NCBI GenBank assembly: GCA_030602565.1 | Contig: JAUVZL010000010.1 | Coordinates: 1-59,346 of the forward strand | Direction of reading: 5' to 3' | DNA: 59,346 nucleotides | Origin: Candidatus Stahliibacteriota bacterium | GTDB lineage: Bacteria; Hydrothermota; Tepidihabitantia; SM23-42 | Shown here: one piece after another, positions 16,801-24,776 of the stretch | Position numbering within the stretch: position 1 is the stretch's first letter | Layout: each line of letters begins with the position of its first letter | Program-made: the position numbers and the translations under genes | The notes under the pieces: model-generated | Database searches by the model: none | The model's input: the letters and a program-made list of their open reading frames with translations, nothing else | What the model was told of the DNA's origin: nothing

Positions 16801-16939
16801 ATTTCACCCATGCCGCAAGCGTATTTCAATCGACGTTTCGAAACCTCCCCTGTAGTAATAATCCCAATGTAAGGTGGGAGCGACTTTCCAGTCGCGATAA
16901 CGGTTGTATTGTCTCCTTTTCTCCCCGTCTCCGTTTCCC
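16801..16939. repeat. right copy of 139-bp direct repeat bracketing the RiPP island
   Basis: Same orientation and 138 of 139 identical to 5004-5142. The sequences outside both copies differ, so the match ends sharply. It lies 53 bp before the kinase/sigma-54 regulator gene. Confidence 0.9.
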
Positions 16940-16958
16940 CGATACTCTGCAAACGGGG

Positions 16959-16986
16959 TTGACAAAGACAGAAACTTACATAGACT
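16959..16986 (+). promoter_or_regulatory. promoter TTGACA-N16-TAGACT, leaderless type
   Basis: -35 at 16959-16964 and -10 at 16981-16986, with 6 nt to the ATG at 16993. The start has no ribosome binding site, which fits leaderless initiation. Confidence 0.65.
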
Positions 16987-16992
16987 TCTCAT

Positions 16993-19900
16993 ATGCTTTC
17001 AAAGGGAAAGTGTATACATAAGTATCGTGTTGTACAGGAGCTTGGTGAGAGCAATTATGCGACCATATACAAGGTCACATCAAGCGCCAGGAAGAATCTG
17101 GTTCTTAAAATCGCCCGTAAGAAAACCCATGAGCATAATGATTTAATTGAACGGGAATACCAGATTCTCTCTCAATTCAAGCACCCAAATATCGTGCCGG
17201 TCTATGATTATGACGTAACTGATAATGGCAGGGCATATTTTACCCTTGAATATGTCTCAGGAAAACCGATAAATAAATGTTTCAATGATTTCTCCGAAGA
17301 TTTCATTGCCGCAATAATTCAGGTTATTAATGGCTTGGGTGCATTCCACAATAAAGGATTCATTCACAGCGATTTAAAGCCAGAGCATATTCTCTATGAC
17401 CAAAAAGAGAAGAAGGTAGTACTTATTGATTTTGGGTTTGCCCAGGCGCGCCTTGCACAAGCTGATATGAAACCCCAGGACATGGAATTAGCTGGCACAA
17501 TCGGTTATATGGCGCCTGAAGTCATTAAGAGTATTGGCATTGATCAGCGGAGTGATATCTATTCACTGGGTATAATCATCTATGAAACCTTAGCCGGTAA
17601 AAAATTAAAGGATCCTTTTGTGCCGATACAACAAGTACCTGAGGAGATAAATAATATGCTTGCCCGTCTCGTCTCCAAAGAACCAGCAATAAGACCAACA
17701 ATCCCCGAGCTCTATCAAATATTCGTCAAATATCTGAAGTCGATTAAGATCGAGGTGCCCTCCTATGAAGTACACTTGCCAAACACTGGATTTGTCGAGA
17801 TACCCGAGATCATCGATGAATTACTAACTGCAGCCGGCAAAGCAATTGTTATTAATGGCGATACTGGTACGGGCAAGACAAGGTTATTGCAGGAAATCAA
17901 GTTCAAGTATTTGAGCAAGGATTTTTCTGTATTGTTTCATGCTGCTCAGGGGCTTACTAATTTTCTTGAAAATCTGGAGGGTTTTGTCAGCAGTAAGGAA
18001 ATTGTTTTCTCCGATAAGGAAGACCTGTCTGCTGATGCTCAGGCAGGTAAGTTCCAGGTATTTGAAGAGCTAAATGAGTTACTCATTGCTTTTGCAGAAC
18101 AAAAAAAGACCGTGATTATAGTCGATGATCTTGACTGCCTGTCTGATTATGAACTCGGGTTATTCCGCTATCTTGGTTATGGTGTTCACGGTTCAAACAT
18201 ATTAATAATCGGTGCTTCAAAAACAGATAGCAAAATCAAGAACCTGGGTTTTGAAACCATTAAATTAAACCCCTTTACCCTTGACCAAACGCAAGAATTG
18301 CTTGAAAAAACCTTTTTTAAACTCGAATCGATTGAAAGGAAATCGACGGTTCCTAAGGACAGAAGATTTATTAAATGGCTCCACAAACAAAGCGGCGGCA
18401 CACCATTGTTCATCGTGGAGATACTGAGAAATCTCTATAAGAACAAAGTCATGTATTATAAAGCCAACAAGTGGCTTGTCCAGATGGATGTCCTTGATAA
18501 GACTAAGATACCCTCGAGAATTGAAGATCTTTTGGAAGAACAACTGAAAAACCTTGAAAAAGCAGAGCTTGTTATATTAAAGATATTATCTCTTGCCCGA
18601 CATGCATTGGAACCCGGGATTATCAGCTCAGTCCTGAACACAAAGAGTGAAATCGCGATTGAACGCCTCAAGAATCTGGGTTTATTAAGAGAAAATATCA
18701 TAAATAACAGAAGAGTTGTAATTACGGCAAATCAGATATTTGCTCTGATAATTGCTCGTTTGATTGAAGATAATGAAGAACAACGGCTCTGCAACATGCT
18801 CATAAAGGTCCTGGAAACTACCCTGTCAGAACATGAGGATTATGTACCAGTGCTTGCTGAACTGAGTGATAAAGTAAACGATACAGAAAAAACATACAAA
18901 TACTATGAAAAATCTGCAGAAAATGCAGAAAAGATATATGACTATGATTCTGCTGTGAGGTATTATAAAAAAATGGCAGAATACGCACAACTTACTCGTT
19001 CACTAAAATATCCAAGGATTTTGATAAAAATTGCCGAGATAAGCCAGAAAACAGGCGATAATAAAACGGCATTACAGCATTATAATAAGGCTTTAAAACC
19101 CGCAGATAAAGAATCGTTGCCAAAGATCTATTCAGGTTTGGGCAGGGTATATTCTGGAATGGGTAAATACACTGAGGCAATTAAGAACTTAAGAAAAGCG
19201 ATAAATCTAATAGAAGACAAAGAGACCCCGGGTTACATTGCAGCAGCAAATCGTCTGGCATATTCTCTGATGTGTTCAAGCAATTTCAAAGAAGCTGAGA
19301 GTATATTGGATCAATCGCTCATCTTATCAAAAAAGATTAACAATGTCGAGATGACGGCAGACACCCTGTATTACCAAGCAGTCTATGAATGGTTTAAAGG
19401 AGATTTTGATAAGGGAATAGAAAAAGCCAGGAAGAATTTGGGGTTTGCGCAGAAGCATGAGTTGTTGGCAAAGTGTGCATATGGAGCAAACCTCTTGGGC
19501 TCATTATATCAGCAAAAGAACAACCTGGAACAAGCACAAGGGTATATTGAAAGGGCGATTCACATATTCACAGAAATGAAGTTGATCAATGCCCTGGCGA
19601 GTGCCATGCTTAACCAGGCAACTTTTTGCCACTGGCGAGGTGACTTTTCAAAAGCAAGAAATGCATATAATAAGGCACTGAATATGGGAAGACAAATCAA
19701 CAATCAAATCATGCAATCTGTATCATTATCAAACCTCGGCAGTATCAATGATGATACAGGACGATTTAATGAAGCAATAACATCGCATAAAGATGCACTT
19801 GCAATTAATCCTGATGATAGATTATCGAGATACTGGCAGTCCATGATATATTATAAAAAAGGTGAAATAGATAAAGCAAAATCAATTCTTGAAAAGAGGA

Positions 19901-21915
19901 TTCCTGAAGAAGAGTTCCCATTGTATTATATCGGTTTGGCTTCAATCTATATGACTATTGGTAAAAAAGAAGATGCAGGAGAAATACTCAGCAAAGGGTT
20001 AGATAAGATAAGGATAAACAATTTAGATACTAGTATGAGAATCGAACTGTTTCTAAAAACATCACAATTCTATTATGAAAATAGAAATTTCGAGAAATCC
20101 ATAGATGATTTAAAAAAAGTAATTGAATTAACAAATCCCCTGAGCAGGGAATATGCTATTGCGAGTGCCTTTATAGAAATCGATAAATTCCGATTCAAGA
20201 AGATTTCAAACCTCGACATAAGCAAAGAAATAGGAAGACTTAAAGACATGGGCTGCATTTATGACTATGCCTATCTTAAGAAATTAGAGATTGAGTCGAG
20301 AATGGATAAGGGTATTAACCCGGAACAAATAAAAGAAATTGCACACGAGTTGAATAAGGTACAGGAGATCTTCGCCTCGCTTGGTGCTAATCTGGAACTC
20401 AATCGAGCAAAAAAGATTCAGGAAAAGCTCTTTCCGATTATTGTCAAAGACTATTCTCAAAGAACGATCTCAGAACAATATCTCAAGACTTTCTCAGAAC
20501 TCGCCGAACTTATCAGTGCCCATCTCGGAGACAAGAACTTTATCCAGAACACACTCGATTTGATACTTCAAGTGACCAATGCCGAGCGCGGTGCACTCTT
20601 TATAAAGGCTTCTGAAGAGCTGGAATTTATTGCAGGACGGAATATTGACCATACCACGATCAAAGATGCTGGGGAATTATCAAAGACCGCGATCAAGAAG
20701 ATATCACAGAATAAGATTGTCTTTACTGAAGACGCCATATCTGATCCACAATTCAATATCAAGAAGAGTGTAATACTCAACCAGATTCGTTCTTTACTGT
20801 GCATCCCTTTATCTGTATCTGATAAGGTTATCGGAGCAATATATCTCGATTCAAGACTTTTCAGCGGCATATTTGGTCCTCAGGATAAAGATTTCTTAAT
20901 CACCATTGCCAAAATCCTCGCATCAGTAATTGAAAAATCCCTGGCATTCCGCGCCCTAACTGAAGAGAATATTCTATTAAAGAGTACGATGATCCAGGAG
21001 ATTGGTGCCGGTTATATTATTGGCAAATCTGATCCTATGCAAAAGGTCTATCAATTAATCGAGAGTGTTAGCCAGACCAATTCACCAGTAGTCATACTCG
21101 GCGAGACTGGCACGGGCAAAGGCATGCTTGCCCGTCTTATCCATTTAAAGAGTAAGCGACAGAATAAGCGATTCCTTACGATAAATTGTGGAACAATCCC
21201 TGAAACTCTCTTAGAATCAGAGCTCTTTGGTCATAAAAAAGGTGCATTTACCGGTGCGGTAAGCGACAAAACAGGGTTATTAGAAGAGGGTGAAGCTGGA
21301 ACTGTATTTTTAGATGAGATCACCAATACCAGTATCTCATTCCAGGCAAAGCTTCTTGAAGCGATAGAAGACAAGATAATCCGCCGGATAGGCGAGACAC
21401 AAACCCGAAAAATCGATGTAAGATTCTTCTTTGCCACGAATCGAGACCTGGAGATTGAAGTAGAAGAGACGAGATTTAGAAAAGACCTATTTTATCGTAT
21501 TAATGTATTCAGTATTGAGGTACCGCCTTTAAGAGAACGGATATGTGATATCCCGGAGTTAGCGCAATTCTTCATGGAAAAATATAGCAAAGAGATAAAC
21601 AAACCCTTAAAGGGGTTTACATCGAATTCAATGCAGAAATTAAAGGCATATCTCTGGCCTGGTAATGTCCGGGAGCTTCAGAATGTCATAGAAAGGGCAG
21701 TTGTTCTGGCTAAGGAGCAGTTGATTACGGTCTATGACCTGGGTTTTGAAAAGGTCAAAGGAGCTGAGATTATGTCTTTGAAAGACATTAGAAAAGAAGC
21801 AATAATCGAGGCATTGAATGCAACAGACTGGAATATAAAAAAGACAGCAGAATTGCTAATGATCGGAAGGACAAGCATTTATAGATATATGGAGATGTAT
21901 AATATAACCAAGTAG
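16993..21915 (+). CDS. Ser/Thr kinase - NTPase - TPR - GAF - sigma-54 activator fusion
   Basis: A 1640-aa soluble regulator. Domains in order: a PknB-like kinase (residues 9-255) with HSDLKPEH (catalytic Asp 128), IDFGFA and APE all present, but a poor glycine loop (GESNYA); a STAND/AAA-like NTPase with Walker A GDTGTGKT (about 290) and Walker B VIIVDDLD; a long TPR array (about 610-1090); a GAF domain (about 1170-1320); a sigma-54 AAA+ domain with Walker A GETGTGKG (about 1370) and the RpoN-contact motif GAFTGA (1417-1422) intact; and a Fis-type HTH at the C-terminus. It should open sigma-54 promoters after signal input from kinase, TPR or GAF. Two such promoters with palindromic sites lie directly downstream and one controls the RiPP genes upstream. 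Confidence 0.92.
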   Translation: MLSKGKCIHKYRVVQELGESNYATIYKVTSSARKNLVLKIARKKTHEHNDLIEREYQILSQFKHPNIVPVYDYDVTDNGRAYFTLEYVSGKPINKCFNDFSEDFIAAIIQVINGLGAFHNKGFIHSDLKPEHILYDQKEKKVVLIDFGFAQARLAQADMKPQDMELAGTIGYMAPEVIKSIGIDQRSDIYSLGIIIYETLAGKKLKDPFVPIQQVPEEINNMLARLVSKEPAIRPTIPELYQIFVKYLKSIKIEVPSYEVHLPNTGFVEIPEIIDELLTAAGKAIVINGDTGTGKTRLLQEIKFKYLSKDFSVLFHAAQGLTNFLENLEGFVSSKEIVFSDKEDLSADAQAGKFQVFEELNELLIAFAEQKKTVIIVDDLDCLSDYELGLFRYLGYGVHGSNILIIGASKTDSKIKNLGFETIKLNPFTLDQTQELLEKTFFKLESIERKSTVPKDRRFIKWLHKQSGGTPLFIVEILRNLYKNKVMYYKANKWLVQMDVLDKTKIPSRIEDLLEEQLKNLEKAELVILKILSLARHALEPGIISSVLNTKSEIAIERLKNLGLLRENIINNRRVVITANQIFALIIARLIEDNEEQRLCNMLIKVLETTLSEHEDYVPVLAELSDKVNDTEKTYKYYEKSAENAEKIYDYDSAVRYYKKMAEYAQLTRSLKYPRILIKIAEISQKTGDNKTALQHYNKALKPADKESLPKIYSGLGRVYSGMGKYTEAIKNLRKAINLIEDKETPGYIAAANRLAYSLMCSSNFKEAESILDQSLILSKKINNVEMTADTLYYQAVYEWFKGDFDKGIEKARKNLGFAQKHELLAKCAYGANLLGSLYQQKNNLEQAQGYIERAIHIFTEMKLINALASAMLNQATFCHWRGDFSKARNAYNKALNMGRQINNQIMQSVSLSNLGSINDDTGRFNEAITSHKDALAINPDDRLSRYWQSMIYYKKGEIDKAKSILEKRIPEEEFPLYYIGLASIYMTIGKKEDAGEILSKGLDKIRINNLDTSMRIELFLKTSQFYYENRNFEKSIDDLKKVIELTNPLSREYAIASAFIEIDKFRFKKISNLDISKEIGRLKDMGCIYDYAYLKKLEIESRMDKGINPEQIKEIAHELNKVQEIFASLGANLELNRAKKIQEKLFPIIVKDYSQRTISEQYLKTFSELAELISAHLGDKNFIQNTLDLILQVTNAERGALFIKASEELEFIAGRNIDHTTIKDAGELSKTAIKKISQNKIVFTEDAISDPQFNIKKSVILNQIRSLLCIPLSVSDKVIGAIYLDSRLFSGIFGPQDKDFLITIAKILASVIEKSLAFRALTEENILLKSTMIQEIGAGYIIGKSDPMQKVYQLIESVSQTNSPVVILGETGTGKGMLARLIHLKSKRQNKRFLTINCGTIPETLLESELFGHKKGAFTGAVSDKTGLLEEGEAGTVFLDEITNTSISFQAKLLEAIEDKIIRRIGETQTRKIDVRFFFATNRDLEIEVEETRFRKDLFYRINVFSIEVPPLRERICDIPELAQFFMEKYSKEINKPLKGFTSNSMQKLKAYLWPGNVRELQNVIERAVVLAKEQLITVYDLGFEKVKGAEIMSLKDIRKEAIIEALNATDWNIKKTAELLMIGRTSIYRYMEMYNITK

Positions 21916-22074
21916 TGTTCTGTGACATTAATTTCTGCTGGGTGTCATTCCCGCCCCGTATCAAGTACGGGGTAAACTCCAGCGGGAATCCAGAAGATTT
22001 CTTCCTGTGGATTGCCCGATCAAGTCGTGCAATGACAACATGGTGTTTTCAAAAATTTATGTCACAGAGCAGTA
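21913..22074. mobile_element. MITE-like element, copy A, starting in the stop codon of the regulator gene
   Basis: The ends read TAGTGTTCTGTGACATTAAT and, inverted, TACTGCTCTGTGACATAAAT. The element is about 162 bp, has no ORF, is bounded by TA, and matches 49090-49267 in inverted orientation, including an internal ATTGCCCGATCAAGT hairpin. The first three bases are the TAG stop of the preceding gene. The TA boundary would fit an IS630/Tc1-type transposase acting in trans; that is inference. Confidence 0.7.
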
Positions 22075-22099
22075 GATTTGCATAACAGCACACAGCAAG

Positions 22100-22116
22100 T
22101 GTGTCATTTTGATACA
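22100..22116. promoter_or_regulatory. operator-like palindrome TGTGTCA-TTT-TGATACA
   Basis: First of three copies upstream of the secreted-peptide promoter, with one mismatch in the second half-site. Confidence 0.65.
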
Positions 22117-22167
22117 TAGAACATAAAATAAGTACTTAATTTCCAGGACTTTATAAACTCCCCATAT

Positions 22168-22190
22168 CTATGTGTCATTTTGACACATAG
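22168..22190. promoter_or_regulatory. operator-like palindrome, core TGTGTCA-TTT-TGACACA
   Basis: A perfect inverted repeat with 10-bp arms around TTT. Core at 22171-22187. Confidence 0.75.
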
Positions 22191-22237
22191 ACGAATCTGC
22201 AAGTGCAGTATAGATAAGCATTTCCCAAGGCACTAAA

Positions 22238-22262
22238 AAAGTGTGTCATTTTGACACACTTT
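22238..22262. promoter_or_regulatory. operator-like palindrome, core TGTGTCA-TTT-TGACACA
   Basis: A perfect inverted repeat with 11-bp arms; the centre is 72 bp upstream of the sigma-54 TGG. The identical spacing recurs at the second sigma-54 promoter. Confidence 0.8.
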
Positions 22263-22321
22263 CAGGCACGATTTCCACTGCGCCACACGTGAATTACCCT
22301 AAATTACAAGACTTCTCATTC

Positions 22322-22337
22322 TGGCATAGATTTTGCC
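22322..22337 (+). promoter_or_regulatory. sigma-54 promoter
   Basis: TGGCATAGATTTTGCC has GG at 22323-22324 and GC at 22335-22336 with 10 bp between. Start is expected near 22348, 17 nt before the ATG of the small secreted peptide. Confidence 0.85.
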
Positions 22338-22364
22338 TATTAAAAAAACTAAAAGGAGAGTAAC

Positions 22365-22568
22365 ATGAAAAAATTTTTCGCCTATGTCGTAATAAGCTTG
22401 CTCTTTGTGAGCATGTTTGGAATCGCCATCCAGAGTGTCAGTAATAATATAAAAGACGATGCTCCAGTAATCAGTGCAACCCTTGATTTTATTAGCCCGG
22501 CAGTCGCGTATGCTGATTCAGACACGGTCTCTGTACCAAATATGCCACCACCGCCGCCAATTGATTAA
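22365..22568 (+). CDS. 67-aa exported proline-tailed peptide under sigma-54 control
   Basis: Preceded by AAAAGGAGAG and a sigma-54 promoter. The N-terminus MKKFFAYVVISLLFVSMFG is a signal peptide or single membrane helix. A later VAYA-D (residues 48-52) looks like a signal-peptidase site, which would release a tail of about 17 residues ending NMPPPPPID. I do not recognise a family. Small size, export signal and tight activation by sigma-54 suggest a secreted signal or effector peptide. It is followed 16 nt later by an Sm-like gene in the same transcript. Confidence 0.7.
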   Translation: MKKFFAYVVISLLFVSMFGIAIQSVSNNIKDDAPVISATLDFISPAVAYADSDTVSVPNMPPPPPID

Positions 22569-22584
22569 TCGGGAGTATCAAGAG

Positions 22585-22779
22585 ATGAAGTTATTGCACC
22601 TTTATGAAATCAAAATGGTTGATGGCACCAGGTATCAAGGTGAGATTGCATACCGGGACAATCAGATGGTCGTGCTCAGGTTAAGACGTCATCCTGTGGA
22701 ACAGAAACTCCGCCTTTATTATAATGGAGTACTCTCAATTCGAGAAATGGGTTGGCAAAGAGCCTATGCACTGAAGTAA
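22585..22779 (+). CDS. 64-aa Sm/Hfq-like small protein, copy 1
   Basis: Start at ATG 22585 (MKLLHLYEIKMVDGTRY); the frame is open further upstream but overlaps the previous gene. The text MVDGTRYQGEIAYRDNQMVVLRL then KLRLYYNGVLSIREMGW follows the Sm1-Sm2 plan of Hfq (compare the Hfq phrases NGIKLQGQIESFDQF and YKHAISTV). It is cytoplasmic and probably oligomeric and RNA-binding if the fold is right. It is 63% identical over 46 residues to the second copy at 23129. It shares the sigma-54 transcript with the secreted peptide. The fold assignment is from visual alignment. Confidence 0.65.
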   Translation: MKLLHLYEIKMVDGTRYQGEIAYRDNQMVVLRLRRHPVEQKLRLYYNGVLSIREMGWQRAYALK

Positions 22780-22781
22780 AA

Positions 22782-22836
22782 TCAGACATATGATGTCTGA
22801 ATATGGGTTGATTTTTGACAGCACAAGTGCTGTCAA
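22782..22836. promoter_or_regulatory. two perfect palindromes after Sm-like copy 1
   Basis: TCAGACAT-ATG-ATGTCTGA (22782-22800) is followed by TTGACAGCAC-AA-GTGCTGTCAA (22815-22836). They may form a terminator-like structure for the first sigma-54 transcript, though no T-tract follows, or be protein sites; the second contains TGACA/TGTCA like the RiPP operators. Confidence 0.5.
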
Positions 22837-22850
22837 CCAGAAATTCCCGT

Positions 22851-22877
22851 CCGAGTGTGTCAAAATGGCACACTCGG
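22851..22877. promoter_or_regulatory. operator-like palindrome, core TGTGTCA-AAA-TGGCACA
   Basis: 12-bp arms around AAA with one mismatch. It is the first of three sites ahead of the second sigma-54 promoter. Confidence 0.65.
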
Positions 22878-22926
22878 GACTAGTGTAAATGTAGTATTCT
22901 CAAGCGTTTGTACGAAGACGCCTGAA

Positions 22927-22947
22927 AGTGTGTCAAAATGGCACACT
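22927..22947. promoter_or_regulatory. operator-like palindrome, core TGTGTCA-AAA-TGGCACA
   Basis: 9-bp arms around AAA with one mismatch. It repeats the 22851 site, and the flanking text TAGTATTCTCAAGC is also repeated. Confidence 0.65.
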
Positions 22948-22990
22948 CGAGATTACAGTAAACGTAGTATTCTCAAGCCTTTGTAAGAAG

Positions 22991-23029
22991 GCGCCTGAAA
23001 GTGTGTCATTTTGACACACTTTCAGGCGC
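22991..23029. promoter_or_regulatory. 39-nt perfect palindrome containing TGTGTCA-TTT-TGACACA
   Basis: 18-bp arms around TTT, the longest such site in the window. The centre is 72 bp upstream of the second sigma-54 TGG, as at the first promoter. Confidence 0.8.
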
Positions 23030-23081
23030 GATGTCCACTCAAGTCTACATGAATCACCCTAAATCACAAGACTTCTCATTC

Positions 23082-23097
23082 TGGCACAAATTTTGCT
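23082..23097 (+). promoter_or_regulatory. sigma-54 promoter
   Basis: TGGCACAAATTTTGCT matches consensus closely, with GG at 23083-23084 and GC at 23095-23096. It lies in a cassette of about 106 bp duplicated from 22238-22343 without gaps. Confidence 0.9.
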
Positions 23098-23128
23098 TAT
23101 TAATATATATGCAAGAAAGGAGTAAAAC

Positions 23129-23332
23129 ATGAAAACTGCTCAAATATATGAAGTCAAAATGCTCGACGGTACAAGATACAAGGGCGAAATTGCCTACCAA
23201 GATGAAAAAATGGTTGTGCTCAACCTGCCAAGTAAGCCGACAAGTCATAAACTGCGTCTGTACAATCACGGTATTGTATCGATCCGCGAATTAGGTTGGA
23301 AAAAAGGCTACTTACCACATCAATCATCTTGA
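23129..23332 (+). CDS. 67-aa Sm/Hfq-like small protein, copy 2
   Basis: Paralogue of the 22585 gene, preceded by GAAAGGAG and its own sigma-54 promoter. Sm-like segments are MLDGTRYKGEIAYQDEKMVV and KLRLYNHGIVSIRELGW. The YNHGIVSI phrase occupies the place of Hfq YKHAISTV, which lines the RNA-binding pore. It is shorter than Hfq and lacks its C-terminal tail. Expression from two sigma-54 promoters under the same palindromes suggests a role in the response governed by the upstream regulator, perhaps at RNA level. Confidence 0.65.
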   Translation: MKTAQIYEVKMLDGTRYKGEIAYQDEKMVVLNLPSKPTSHKLRLYNHGIVSIRELGWKKGYLPHQSS

Positions 23333-23393
23333 TTTAGATCAGTTGGTCCTTTGAGTACGGATCGACTCACCTAATCATTGTACAGGCAAGAGC

Positions 23394-24584
23394 ATGCACA
23401 TATATCTAATGTCAATCACTGTGGTCTTGTTGAGCGCCGCAATAATCTTTAAATTAGCGGCAAAAATCCGACAAAACCACCGGCAGCTGATTATCTTACA
23501 TGATATGGACCGCTCCATACTCTCTGGGCTCAGCCATAAGGGTGTAATGAATGCAGTCGTGGATAAACTTATGTCTTTGCTCAAAATTGATGCCGCCGCA
23601 ATCCTCACTATGAACAAATACTATTATGGTTTCAAAGAAGTTTTTTCAAATAACCTCAGTAATAATTTCAGAAAAAATATCAAGTTAGATAACAATGGTT
23701 TTTTCGCTTCAGTAATCGATAATAGAAAACCTCTGATAATCTCGAAGATATCCAAAGATGAAGATGAGGGTTTCATCGGAACCATCAGAAACGAAGGTTT
23801 CATGGCTTACATGAGCACACCGATTATAGCAAAAGGTGGCATACCAACCGGCGTTTTAATGCTCTACTCAAGAAAACCAAGGAATTACACGAAACAAGAG
23901 TTGAATCTTATTGAAGCAATAAACAGTCGGATAGGAATGGTGCTTGATCGCGCCTGGCTCCTTGAAAGAATACAGGAAATCAATTTTGAATCAGTGCGCG
24001 CGCTTGTCGGAGCAATTGAATTAAGAGACCCGTACACCATAGGACATTCTATCCAGGTAGCGAACTTGTCGGTCATCATTGCCCGGGAATTAGAGTTTTC
24101 TGAAAGGGATCTCAATTTAATCGAATTCGCCGGATTGCTGCACGATATCGGTAAAATCGTCGTCCCCGAGGCTATCCTGCAGAAAAACGGTAAGTTAACA
24201 AGTGATGAATGGAAGATTATCAAAATGCATGCAACCCACAGTGCTAAGATAATAGAGCCGGTACGCAACCTGAGGTCGGTCCAGACCTGGGTATTACACC
24301 ACCATGAAAAATGGGATGGCTCAGGTTATCCAGCAGGCAGGAAAGCTGAACAAATTCCATTGCAGTCGAGGATACTTGCGGTCTGCGATGCGTATTCAGC
24401 CATGACCGGTAATCGCCCTTACCGTAATGCGCTGAGTGAAGAAGAAGCCAGAGAAGAAATAGCCCGGGTTGCTGGAAAACAGCTGGACCCAAAAATCGTT
24501 GACATATTCTTGTCGCTCGATATAAATGCTTCTGCACCGGAAAAAAATTCAAGGAGGGATAAAAAGACCGTAGAAATAAGTTAA
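23394..24584 (+). CDS. membrane-anchored GAF/HD-GYP phosphodiesterase
   Basis: A 396-aa protein. One N-terminal membrane helix (residues 3-22) is followed by a GAF domain (about 35-190) and an HD-GYP domain (about 200-375). HDIGK has its His at residue 250, and HHHEKWDGSGYP begins near residue 302, so metal ligands and the GYP tripeptide are intact. The predicted reaction is hydrolysis of cyclic di-GMP (or cGAMP) to mononucleotides. A hairpin terminator follows. It lies just after the sigma-54 locus and before a receiver gene, suggesting a shared signalling neighbourhood. Confidence 0.88.
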   Translation: MHIYLMSITVVLLSAAIIFKLAAKIRQNHRQLIILHDMDRSILSGLSHKGVMNAVVDKLMSLLKIDAAAILTMNKYYYGFKEVFSNNLSNNFRKNIKLDNNGFFASVIDNRKPLIISKISKDEDEGFIGTIRNEGFMAYMSTPIIAKGGIPTGVLMLYSRKPRNYTKQELNLIEAINSRIGMVLDRAWLLERIQEINFESVRALVGAIELRDPYTIGHSIQVANLSVIIARELEFSERDLNLIEFAGLLHDIGKIVVPEAILQKNGKLTSDEWKIIKMHATHSAKIIEPVRNLRSVQTWVLHHHEKWDGSGYPAGRKAEQIPLQSRILAVCDAYSAMTGNRPYRNALSEEEAREEIARVAGKQLDPKIVDIFLSLDINASAPEKNSRRDKKTVEIS

Positions 24585-24613
24585 AACAACGATAGTTACT
24601 CATATCGAACCTC

Positions 24614-24642
24614 AGGAAGCCGGATACAACAACCGGCTTCCT
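24614..24642 (+). terminator. hairpin after the HD-GYP gene
   Basis: AGGAAGCCGG (24614-24623) pairs perfectly with CCGGCTTCCT (24633-24642) across a 9-nt loop. A weak T-rich stretch follows. Confidence 0.6.
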
Positions 24643-24776
24643 GGTCTCTTATTATTCCACGCGTTACAGTCGTTTAATTATGGGTAAAAATACTTATTGA
24701 CGTTACGTAGCTTATTATTATCATTGGAAAAATGATTTTTGACGTACTAAATGGTTTTATCGAATGAGGAGGTTTC

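Noticed and set aside
16983..16993. AGACTTCTCAT shared by the kinase-gene upstream region and both sigma-54 promoter cassettes
   Set aside because: An 11-base match without a following TGG/GC element. Probably chance or a minor remnant.
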